Shown here: piece after piece, positions 15,801 to 21,900 of the stretch
How positions within the stretch are numbered: the stretch's first letter is position 1
Layout of the letters: every line of letters starts with the position of its first letter
Notes under the pieces: generated by a model
What the model saw: only the letters and a program-made list of their open reading frames with translations
What the model was told of the DNA's origin: nothing
The model's database searches: none
Assembly (NCBI GenBank): GCA_020636445.1
Contig: JACJXV010000038.1
Coordinates: forward strand, 1 to 36,842
Direction of reading: 5' to 3'
Length of the DNA stretch: 36,842 nucleotides
Source: Lewinellaceae bacterium
GTDB lineage: Bacteria > Bacteroidota > Bacteroidia > Chitinophagales > Saprospiraceae
Program-made: the position numbers and the translations under genes

Positions 15801-17075
15801 TTATAACAATCCTTTATAGGTGAGGTAATCCACTTGCAATTGGAGCAACTGAAGACGATAGGTTTCCCGGAGCAGGCGTGCCTGTTCGACGGCGGTTTGG
15901 TCACCGAGGTAGTCGGTGGCAGTGATGACCTGGCGTTCCAGCCGGGCGGCACTTTCTTCGCGAATCGCTTCCAGCACCCGGATCAGCTCGTCCTGCTGGG
16001 TGAGCATATCCTGCAGTGCCCGGGCATTTTCGCGATACTGGGCCTCGCGCCAACTAAGCTTATCCAGGAAGGATTCCCGTTGGGTTTGCACCAGGTCTTG
16101 CTGAATGCGCAGCAGGGCCCGGTCGCGTTCGGTCTGCCGCCAATCGGTGATCAACCAGGAGGCTTGTACCCCTACCTGGGCGAAAGGGCTGAGTTTGTCG
16201 TCAAAAAAATTAAGCGGGTTGGGATAGCCTAATCCGGTTTGCAGGAAGGCATTTACTTTGGGCTTACGCCGGGCATCCAGCAGTAGCTCGCTGGTTTGAA
16301 TTTGGTTTTGCTGCCGGGTAAATAAGTCGAGTTCAGGGCGCGCTACCTGGTCGGTAAAAGCAAAAGCCCGCAGATCGGGTTCTTGCAGGGTAGTACCCGC
16401 TTCCAGCGTAAGCCCTGTAAGCTGGGAGAGCGTACCCAGCAGTCCGCTGATGGTTCCTTCTGCCTGGCGAATATCACTGTTCAGCCGTATCTCCTGGGCG
16501 TGAATGCGTTCGGCTTCACTGGCCAGGCGCACCCCCAGGCGGGCAGCCGCTTCCAGGGTTTGGCGTTTGGTTGCCAGGTCGCTTAAGCTTCCCCGGATTA
16601 CCGCAATACGAGCTTGCTGGAGCAGGATGCCAAAGTAAGCCTGGTTCACGGGGTCCTTCCGGTTGCGGAGATCGATTGACACGCGTTGTTCTTCAGTGAG
16701 GGTAGCTGCCCGTTCCTGTTCCAGGCGGGCATCCCGCATGCCCCCATCATAAAGGAGATAATTGGCATTGACGCTGGTGGAGAAGCGAAAATGAGGTAGC
16801 TCCGGCGCCGCAAACAAGGGGGATTCAATGGGAAAGGCTACTACATCCGACTGCCAGGAGCCCTGCGCCTGGAGCTGGAGTTGGGGCAATTGCTCGGCGC
16901 GGATTTGTTCTTCCCGGAGGGATAGCCGGTTAGCCAGCATCCCGGGGATCGCGTTCTCGGGGGCTACTGCCAGGGCTTTGCTGTAGCACTCCTGGAGAGT
17001 TATTGTTTTACCTGTTTGGGTAAATGATGGGTAAAAAAATAGCCCTGCCAGGAGCGTGATGAGTATTCGCTTCAT
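15801..17075 (-). CDS. TolC-family outer-membrane efflux protein
   Basis: Outer-membrane channel partner of the ABC pump, 424 residues with an N-terminal signal peptide (ILITLLAGLFFYPSFTQ, cleaved near residue 20). Two long, internally similar alpha-helical halves with coiled-coil character, rich in Gln, Arg, Glu and Leu, match the TolC/OEP repeat pattern. NANYLLYDGGMRDARLEQER and VGVQASWLITDWRQTERDR are the two equivalent strand/helix junctions. It begins 15 bases after the TetR stop and ends 2 bases before the adaptor gene. A near-copy of the TetR palindrome lies inside its signal-peptide codons. Confidence 0.88.
   Translation of the reverse strand: MKRILITLLAGLFFYPSFTQTGKTITLQECYSKALAVAPENAIPGMLANRLSLREEQIRAEQLPQLQLQAQGSWQSDVVAFPIESPLFAAPELPHFRFSTSVNANYLLYDGGMRDARLEQERAATLTEEQRVSIDLRNRKDPVNQAYFGILLQQARIAVIRGSLSDLATKRQTLEAAARLGVRLASEAERIHAQEIRLNSDIRQAEGTISGLLGTLSQLTGLTLEAGTTLQEPDLRAFAFTDQVARPELDLFTRQQNQIQTSELLLDARRKPKVNAFLQTGLGYPNPLNFFDDKLSPFAQVGVQASWLITDWRQTERDRALLRIQQDLVQTQRESFLDKLSWREAQYRENARALQDMLTQQDELIRVLEAIREESAARLERQVITATDYLGDQTAVEQARLLRETYRLQLLQLQVDYLTYKGLL
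17008..17023. promoter_or_regulatory. candidate TetR operator 3 (inside tolC 5' end)
   Basis: TTACCTGTTTGGGTAA matches the palindrome in front of the TetR gene at 14 of 16 positions. It keeps the GGGTAA half and spacing. It lies 52-67 bases inside the TolC coding sequence. Confidence 0.4.
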
Positions 17076-17078
17076 AAA

Positions 17079-17094
17079 TTATCCATTTAGTTAA
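17079..17094. promoter_or_regulatory. candidate TetR operator 2 (tetR/tolC junction)
   Basis: TTATCCATTTAGTTAA matches the main palindrome at 13 of 16 positions. It sits between the end of the TetR gene and the TolC start, overlapping the TetR stop codon. Weaker than the other two. Confidence 0.35.
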
Positions 17095-17708
17095 GGATTT
17101 TTGGATATGGTTCGCTCGATTACCTTCATGATTTCCTGTTCGCGTTGGTGCATCAGGATCATAAACGTCTCATCATTGAGCGGAGTGAGTTGTGTCAGCA
17201 TGGGCCGGGCGATGAATGGAAAAGCACACATCGACAGGATGTTCATCACCAGGTGAAAAGGGTTTACGTCCTCCCGGATGCGGCCCGCCTGAACTTCCAA
17301 CTGGATGCTTACGATAAGTTCAGCAACGTGCGGGCGTTCCTGGTCCTGAAACATTTCCTGAAGGAATCCCTCGTGGTTGGTATGGATTTCATTGGCCAAA
17401 AAACCAGGTAACAAGGGGTTCTCCAGCAGCATTTCCAGGTAGGAATGGACAATCGTGCGAATTTTTTCCAACAGCGGGGCATTGGAATCAATCACGGGAT
17501 TGATACTACGCATGAACCGCCGGAAAGCATCAGAAAAAACCGCCCGGAATAACCGCTCTTTACTTTTGAAGTAGTAGTGCAGCAACCCTTTGTTGATGCC
17601 GGCATGATCCGCAATTTCCTGCATGCGGGTGGCCGCAAACCCCTTGCTGGTGAACACGTCACGAGCGGCTTGCAGTATCTTTTCTTCCGTATTTGGATCT
17701 GTATTCAT
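17091..17708 (-). CDS. TetR-family regulator of the ABC efflux operon
   Basis: One-component repressor of 205 residues. The N-terminal helix-turn-helix is clear: ILQAARDVFTSKGF, then MQEIADHAGINKGLLHYYF, then KERLFRAVF. The C-terminal ligand-binding region (from about residue 60) resembles CecR/YbiH-type regulators. It is the first gene of the operon tetR-tolC-hlyD-abc-abc-perm-perm. A perfect palindrome TTACCCA-TT-TGGGTAA lies four bases before its ATG, directly downstream of a promoter-like TTG-20-TACCTTG. This suggests that it represses its own operon until an effector binds. Confidence 0.9.
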   Translation of the reverse strand: MNTDPNTEEKILQAARDVFTSKGFAATRMQEIADHAGINKGLLHYYFKSKERLFRAVFSDAFRRFMRSINPVIDSNAPLLEKIRTIVHSYLEMLLENPLLPGFLANEIHTNHEGFLQEMFQDQERPHVAELIVSIQLEVQAGRIREDVNPFHLVMNILSMCAFPFIARPMLTQLTPLNDETFMILMHQREQEIMKVIERTISKNP

Positions 17709-17711
17709 AAT

Positions 17712-17727
17712 TTACCCATTTGGGTAA
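17712..17727. promoter_or_regulatory. candidate TetR operator 1
   Basis: Perfect palindrome TTACCCA-TT-TGGGTAA with 7-bp arms. It lies between the predicted -7 box and the start codon of the TetR gene, the usual place for autorepression. Confidence 0.65.
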
Positions 17728-17734
17728 TTTTGAG

Positions 17735-17764
17735 CAAGGTAGTTGTTTATCCCATACGGCGCAA
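17735..17764 (-). promoter_or_regulatory. candidate promoter of the efflux operon
   Basis: On the minus strand, TTG (complement of 17762-17764) is followed after 20 bases by TACCTTG (complement of 17735-17741). This is close to the Bacteroidota -33 TTG / -7 TAnnTTTG pattern, with one T missing. The operator-like palindrome begins 7 bases further downstream. Confidence 0.45.
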
Positions 17765-17843
17765 GGTTAGCTGTACTTTTTTTGCTTTTAATTGGGATCA
17801 GGGGATGTTTCCTTTTGGTTTTTTGGCCCCAAGACCGTGGACA

Positions 17844-17982
17844 CGATCTGAAGATCGCCAGGTTACGAGTCAGGCGAGAGTCTTTCGACTCTCGCCAGCC
17901 GAAAGACTCTCGCCAACAAATCTTTGTTGGCGGTAATCTTTAGGTTACCGCTAAGGTATGGAACCAGAGGATCTTCAGATCG
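17844..17982. repeat. hairpin-rich intergenic repeat, copy B
   Basis: A 139-bp element bounded by 13-bp inverted repeats, CGATCTGAAGATC (17844-17856) and GATCTTCAGATCG (17970-17982). It holds three consecutive hairpins. The first is GGCGAGAGTC/GACTCTCGCC (17873-17896, TTTC loop). The second is GCCAACAAA/TTTGTTGGC (17912-17931, TC loop). The third is CGGTAA/TTACCG (17931-17950). The block GACTCTCGCCAACAAA (17905-17920) is identical to 3713-3728. The remainder of the 17.7-18.2 kb gap shows only the operator and promoter sites and a copy of TGGTATTACCAGA at 18033-18045. Confidence 0.8.
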
Positions 17983-18144
17983 CTTTTTCAGTTGCGTTGG
18001 CCCATGTTTCCCTCAACCTTCACGAATCTGCTTGGTATTACCAGAAAGTTTATCGGCTTGCATGAGGTCCATGTTTAGCATTTTGGCCTGGGGAATTCTC
18101 CAAGCCACTTCTTGTAGGCAATATAGCTGGACGGGTTACTCACC

Positions 18145-18175
18145 TTGAATTAATCAATAGCATATGTTATATTTA
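18145..18175 (+). promoter_or_regulatory. candidate promoter and strong ribosome-binding site of mntA-hepT
   Basis: TTG at 18145-18147, then 20 bases, then TATATTTA at 18168-18175, a near match to TAnnTTTG. An unusually good Shine-Dalgarno for this phylum, AAGGAG at 18178-18183, follows 8 bases before the ATG at 18192. Confidence 0.45.
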
Positions 18176-18191
18176 GGAAGGAGAAAACAAA

Positions 18192-18515
18192 ATGAACTTA
18201 ATTAGTTACTATTCTCAAATGCTAAGTAAACCATTCGTAATAGGTAAGCTTGTCGAAAATAAGTCCCAATTTGAGCAGTTAGGGGTTTCTTACATAGGCC
18301 TATTTGGTTCTTATGTGCGGGGAGAACAAAATCCAGATAGCGACATTGATTTACTTGTCTCTTTCAAGGATGGAAGTGAAACTTTCCAGAACTTCATGGA
18401 GCTTTGTTTTTTCCTGGATACCATATTTCCTGGATATCGGGTGGAGGTCGTAACCACTAATGGCCTGAGTCCATATATAGGGCCAGAGATATTAAAAGAG
18501 GTGGAATATGTCTAG
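18192..18515 (+). CDS. mntA: MntA-type nucleotidyltransferase antitoxin
   Basis: Minimal nucleotidyltransferase of 107 residues. The diagnostic GSx10DxD motif is complete: Gly39-Ser40 in GLFGSYVRG, then Asp51 and Asp53 in DSDIDLLV. In characterised pairs (type VII toxin-antitoxin) MntA transfers AMP to a tyrosine of the HepT toxin and so silences it (family knowledge). The stop lies 8 bases inside the start of the HEPN gene, so the two are translationally coupled. The pair is noticeably more A+T-rich than its flanks, suggesting horizontal gain. ATG 18192 is fixed by AAGGAG. Confidence 0.9.
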   Translation: MNLISYYSQMLSKPFVIGKLVENKSQFEQLGVSYIGLFGSYVRGEQNPDSDIDLLVSFKDGSETFQNFMELCFFLDTIFPGYRVEVVTTNGLSPYIGPEILKEVEYV

Positions 18516-18855
18516 GTCAGCCAGGGAATATCTAAACCACATGTTGGATGAGTGTGATTTTATTTGTGATTCAGTCCAAAGTGACACGACAAAGGAGTCC
18601 TTCTTGTCAAATGAAATACTAAAACGTGCTGTAGTAAGAAGCTTAGAAATAATCGGGGAAGCTACCAAAAAACTTCCTAGTTCAATAAAAGAGACAAGTC
18701 CTCAAATCCCATGGCGTAACATTGCTGGTATGCGGGATAAGTTAATTCATGATTACATGGGGGTAAATTACGGGATTGTCTGGGATGTCGTTATTAATCT
18801 GATTCCTCCCTTGAGGAATCAATTGATAATCATATTAAAGGAGTTGGAACATTAA
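18508..18855 (+). CDS. hepT: HepT-type HEPN ribonuclease toxin
   Basis: HEPN-domain toxin of 115 residues. The catalytic RNase motif Rx4HDY is intact: Arg76, His81, Asp82 and Tyr83 in GMRDKLIHDYMG. Tyr83 is the residue that partner MntA proteins AMPylate in studied systems (family knowledge). The helical core with EIIGEATKKLPSSI and the RNIAGMRDKL segment are typical. It overlaps the antitoxin gene by 8 bases. Active HEPN toxins cut RNA, including tRNA 3' ends in some cases; the target here is unknown. It ends 37 bases before the converging minus-strand gene. Confidence 0.9.
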   Translation: MSRSAREYLNHMLDECDFICDSVQSDTTKESFLSNEILKRAVVRSLEIIGEATKKLPSSIKETSPQIPWRNIAGMRDKLIHDYMGVNYGIVWDVVINLIPPLRNQLIIILKELEH

Positions 18856-18891
18856 CTATTAGCCAGCTTCATTGCTGCCGCTTTCCCCCAA

Positions 18892-19641
18892 TCACGGCAC
18901 CCCCACAATATCCAAAAAGGGTTGTACCACGCCTACCAAACAGCCGGCACAGGTATACACGGGCGAGTTGCGGCTGAGCAGGTGTTCAATGATGCGCAGA
19001 TCGGTAAGGTCTAAAGTGACACCCTGGTGTTTTAATTCCAGCAACCCGATGGCGCCATAGGTTTGTAACTCTACATTGGGTGAGCGCAGCCAGGCCTGCA
19101 GGGGAGCAGGATTTTTCTTTTCCAGGGCCTGGCCCAGTTGTTGCCCCTCTCCGCTGATATAAGTACCGGCAAAGCCACAACGCAGGCCAAATATATAGTG
19201 TCCACCGAGTTGGGTGGTAAAGGCATTTTCCGACAGATCACTCTGGTAAAACCCCTGATGCTGTTGCCAGTAGGTATGCAGGCCGGCTTCGTCATGAACC
19301 CAGTCGCGCTGCCGCCGGCCGGTTCCTTCCCAGTGGGCGAGCACCACCTGATCTTCCCGATGAATAACGATCAGGGTAAATTCGGCGCCCTCCAGCCGGC
19401 CTTCGTAATAGGTCTGGTGATAACCAAAATCCAGTTCCCGTTCCAGTAGAGGGCGATAATGGATGTCGGCGGGCAAGCGGGCGGCTTTATCCAACACTTG
19501 CTGGAGGCCACTCAGTGTTTTTTCCGTCCGGAGGTATTGTTCCAGACTGCTAACCGTCTGGGCCATCAGCCGGGGGGCGGGAAAGAACCCTCCCAAACCC
19601 AGTGCCCATAAAAAGGTGAATGCCATTTTTCCAACCCGCAT
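18892..19641 (-). CDS. secreted protein of unknown function
   Basis: Protein of about 249 residues from ATG 19641; the frame is open to 19668. The N-terminus MRVGKMAFTFLWALGLGGFF looks like a Sec signal peptide, with likely cleavage after LMAQ. I do not recognise the family. The mature part begins with helical segments. It then has an aromatic/Trp-rich middle (AHWEGTGRRQRDW, HTYWQQHQGF) and a C-terminal HEAT-like stretch (LQAWLRSPNVELQTYGAIGLLEL) ending near a Cys-rich VYTCAGCLVG. The CAGC pair could form a disulphide or bind metal. It is followed on the same strand 44 bases upstream by another unknown gene. Confidence 0.65.
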   Translation of the reverse strand: MRVGKMAFTFLWALGLGGFFPAPRLMAQTVSSLEQYLRTEKTLSGLQQVLDKAARLPADIHYRPLLERELDFGYHQTYYEGRLEGAEFTLIVIHREDQVVLAHWEGTGRRQRDWVHDEAGLHTYWQQHQGFYQSDLSENAFTTQLGGHYIFGLRCGFAGTYISGEGQQLGQALEKKNPAPLQAWLRSPNVELQTYGAIGLLELKHQGVTLDLTDLRIIEHLLSRNSPVYTCAGCLVGVVQPFLDIVGVP

Positions 19642-19685
19642 ACGTATTACTTTACCTTTATAACGCACGGGGTGGCGAATTTGGT

Positions 19686-20132
19686 TTAGCGCAGTTGATC
19701 GAGGGCACTTTGCAAACGCTGGGTAGCCAGGTGCATGATCCGTTTGCGGAGTTCGGTTTCCTGCTCCAGATAAGTGCTTAGCTCTTCGGCGGTAAAATGC
19801 CCGATTACCATACCCAGGATAATCCCCCGCAGCCGATTATCAGTAGAGAGGCTTTCAGCAATCCAATCCAGTTGTTTTTGCCGGGAAAGATTGTGAAACG
19901 CCACTTTGCGCTTGCTGAGGAAATGCCGGTAAAGGCTGACGAGGAGCTCGTGCTGCATTTTCAGGATCGGGCGCAAGGTGGCATTCTGAAAAGCTTCCGC
20001 AGGGGAATGGGCGGGTTCGGTTGCAATTACGGGGCGTAATTGCTGGCGCGGATAGAGACGTTGCTTGCAACGTCTGTACAAATATTTTTCGGTAGCTATT
20101 GTTGGGCGTATTTGCCGGCGAATTTCATCCAT
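19686..20132 (-). CDS. conserved small helical protein, unknown function
   Basis: Up to 148 residues, rich in helices. The stretch from about residue 50 (ATLRPILKMQHELLVSLYRH) to the end looks like a compact conserved alpha-helical domain of a type I believe is common in Bacteroidota genomes but cannot name. The first 40 residues are suspect: they translate an AGACGTTGC/GCAACGTCT palindromic repeat at 20056-20075. The true start may therefore lie further in, for example at the internal Met59 codon (19956-19958), or the repeat has been captured as coding sequence. It sits between the acetyltransferase-like gene and the secreted protein on the same strand. Confidence 0.55.
   Translation of the reverse strand: MDEIRRQIRPTIATEKYLYRRCKQRLYPRQQLRPVIATEPAHSPAEAFQNATLRPILKMQHELLVSLYRHFLSKRKVAFHNLSRQKQLDWIAESLSTDNRLRGIILGMVIGHFTAEELSTYLEQETELRKRIMHLATQRLQSALDQLR
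20056..20075. repeat. AGACGTTGC-TT-GCAACGTCT palindrome
   Basis: Perfect 9-bp inverted repeat with a 2-base loop. Its sequence matches the GAGACGTTGC..GCAACGTCTC palindromes that are scattered through many Bacteroidota genomes (recalled, not searched). It falls inside the 5' part of the open frame that ends at 19686. Confidence 0.7.
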
Positions 20133-20181
20133 GTTCGTGGGTGTTGGGCCAGCAGGCTGGCAGGTTACTACCGGAGAAACT

Positions 20182-20817
20182 CTAAAAGTGGCTTTGTGGT
20201 TGTGCGTAATGGGCTTGCAGTAGAGAAAAATATTGGCCTACGTGGTAGCCGTCGAGCAAAGCATGGTTTACTTCTACGGAGACGGGCATCCATTCCCGGC
20301 GGCCGCGGCGTTGTTTTTTACCAAAAACAATGCGGGGAATACTATCATCGCGCCGGCTTTTCCGGGCGTGCTTGAAGGCAGTAAAGGAAATCCAGGGAAT
20401 CACGGAGTAATAAATGAGGTCATCAGCCTGGTTGCGGGGGTCAAAAGAACGGGAGGCGCGCTGGGCAGCGAGCAGTTGTTCACCTTCCTGGCAGAATAAA
20501 CTTCCCGACTCCCGGTAGGGGAAGTAACAAAACCCAAAAGTGTTATCGGGATACAAAATGGTGGAGCCCCCGTGGATGTGTTCATGACAGATAACCTCTT
20601 CTCCCCGGATCCGGTAGCGGAAGGGTTCCATGGCATTAGCAGCCCGGATTGACAAGTAAAGGCTCGCCAGAAAAAAAGAGACCTGTTCGGTTTTACAAAA
20701 GGCAGTCAACGCCGTAGTGTCCACCTCAGCAGTGATATTAAAAAAGGGATCGTCGTAGTCGCGAAAAAAGTAATAGGTTTCCCGACGGTTCCAGGTGTCC
20801 AGGTTAAGGGTATGCAT
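20182..20817 (-). CDS. chloramphenicol acetyltransferase-like protein
   Basis: CATase-fold acetyltransferase of 211 residues. The catalytic signature VNHALLDGYHVG near the C-terminus carries the active-site His185 and the structural Asp189 of HxxxDG. The N-terminal NRRETYYFFRDYDDPFFNIT matches the start of trimeric type A chloramphenicol acetyltransferases. The family also includes acetyltransferases of unknown substrate, so drug resistance should not be assumed. A tandem 7-bp repeat lies directly upstream of the ATG. It is followed 49 bases downstream by the unknown helical protein. Confidence 0.85.
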   Translation of the reverse strand: MHTLNLDTWNRRETYYFFRDYDDPFFNITAEVDTTALTAFCKTEQVSFFLASLYLSIRAANAMEPFRYRIRGEEVICHEHIHGGSTILYPDNTFGFCYFPYRESGSLFCQEGEQLLAAQRASRSFDPRNQADDLIYYSVIPWISFTAFKHARKSRRDDSIPRIVFGKKQRRGRREWMPVSVEVNHALLDGYHVGQYFSLLQAHYAQPQSHF

Positions 20818-20826
20818 GGTGTCTTG

Positions 20827-20847
20827 TTACTGGTTGCTGGTTACTGG
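20827..20847. repeat. three tandem 7-bp units TTACTGG/TTGCTGG/TTACTGG
   Basis: Heptamer repeat ending 9 bases upstream of the acetyltransferase-like ATG, inside what should be its leader. Similar TTACTGG runs are common simple repeats in this phylum (recalled). Copy-number change could alter expression. Confidence 0.6.
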
Positions 20848-20920
20848 TTTTTTACCCTCCTGCATCTCGCAGGTTCGTGGAAACAGCGAGCATAGGCCCG
20901 CCTGATCGATAAAGATCTGG

Positions 20921-21307
20921 TTAGCGGTCAGCTAATTCGATTATCTTTTTCTCAATCCAGCCTTTGATCTCATCAAATTCGCTTTTCCCTTCAGCTATAT
21001 TTAGCACGAATTCATATTTTTCCTCTTCTGATGCTTGAATATCTTTGCGGTCTTTGCGAAGTAGTATTCTCATGGCAGAATATCCTGTCCTTTTATTGCC
21101 ATCCAAGAATGGATGATTCTTCACTATGCTTTCTATTAAAGCGGCAGCTTTTTCAACCGATGTTTTATATAATCCCTCTCCGTTAAAGGTTTGGTAGGGT
21201 CTATTGACTGCTGATTCCAGGGCTCCTCTATCCCTGATTCCAGGAATCCCACCATATCTTTTTATGAGAATTCCATGAATACTTACTACTACTTCGAGGG
21301 TGATCAT
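20921..21307 (-). CDS. doc: Doc-type Fic toxin (death-on-curing)
   Basis: Toxin of 128 residues. The Fic/Doc active-site motif reads HPFLDGNKRTGY, with His65 and the NKR at 71-73. The lysine after Asn is the Doc signature; Fic AMP-transferases have GNGR instead. Doc proteins phosphorylate EF-Tu and stop translation (family knowledge). The N-terminal VVSIHGILIKRYGGIPGIRDRGAL matches Doc. Its ATG overlaps the stop of the small upstream gene by 4 bases (21304-21307), the usual antitoxin-toxin order. This patch is A+T-rich compared with its flanks. Confidence 0.9.
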   Translation of the reverse strand: MITLEVVVSIHGILIKRYGGIPGIRDRGALESAVNRPYQTFNGEGLYKTSVEKAAALIESIVKNHPFLDGNKRTGYSAMRILLRKDRKDIQASEEEKYEFVLNIAEGKSEFDEIKGWIEKKIIELADR

Positions 21308-21492
21308 TCGGCTAGTCTTCTCAGTAAATTATCATCCTCTTCCATAATCTTTTCCAGATGAGCGGCTGCCTCTTCATCCATTTCAGTAAGTTGCTTAATA
21401 TGCTTCAGGTATTCAAGAATGGCAGGAAAGTGCCTCTCCCCCAGTTGATCCAAAAGTTCAAGTATTTCTGACTTTGCTTCTGCAGTGCTCAT
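21304..21492 (-). CDS. putative antitoxin of the Doc toxin
   Basis: Acidic helical protein of 62 residues encoded directly upstream of Doc with a 4-base ATGA overlap. No Phd/YefM-type N-terminal DNA-binding fold is recognisable: the first half is a helix pair (EILELLDQLGERHFPAILEY). The acidic tail (EKIMEEDDNLLRRLAE) resembles the toxin-wrapping tails of Phd-like antitoxins. The call rests on position and this tail. If correct, the antitoxin may lack its own DNA-binding domain. Confidence 0.65.
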   Translation of the reverse strand: MSTAEAKSEILELLDQLGERHFPAILEYLKHIKQLTEMDEEAAAHLEKIMEEDDNLLRRLAE

Positions 21493-21900
21493 GCTTTCTC
21501 TTTTTATCCAAATTTAAGCTTTTTTCAGACTGGACGCTAACGCTTCGGAAGTGGCCACCAGGTAGCTTTGTCAAGTTTGAAATTAAAGGGAGTACACTGC
21601 CATTGATTACAGTGTAACTTAAAAAGCTATTGGTTTTTGTTGGTGTGAGGAGTGGGTAGTTCGCCGTTGGCAGCCCCTGGATACCATGTATTAAATCGGT
21701 GGTAATCTGTGCAAATCTGTGGTGGGGCAGTGAGCAGTACCCCGACTGCGCCGAAGGTTTCGGCGGGTAAAAAAAAGCTCAACGAGTTCGCCAGAGGCAG
21801 ATAAATAACGTTCAACATTTTACCGCGGACCGTTTTTTTTTTAAAGGCGGCCGATCCGTTCACTGTCGACAACGCATTGTTTTTTTTACACTTGCGTTCA
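21493..21900. other. gene-free region with repeat fragments
   Basis: About 400 bases without a credible gene. It holds the 22-base match to the MITE-like left end (21565-21586), an ACACTG/CAGTGT inverted pair near 21593-21613, and a triple 10-bp tandem repeat AATCGGTGGT, AATCTGTGCA, AATCTGTGGT (21694-21723). It also has homopolymer runs near 21770 and 21833. An 81-codon minus frame at 21627-21872 crosses these repeats and has no recognisable protein features. Confidence 0.6.

Noticed and set aside
20182..20817. Calling this a chloramphenicol resistance gene
   Set aside because: The catalytic HxxxDG is present, but many CAT-like proteins act on other substrates, and nothing nearby indicates a resistance cassette.
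21694..21723. Possible start of a CRISPR array (three 10-bp repeats)
   Set aside because: The units are directly adjacent with no spacers and are too short; this is a simple tandem repeat of a type common in the phylum.
21627..21872. 81-codon minus-strand frame
   Set aside because: It crosses a triple 10-bp tandem repeat and homopolymer runs and has no protein-like features, so it is treated as non-coding.
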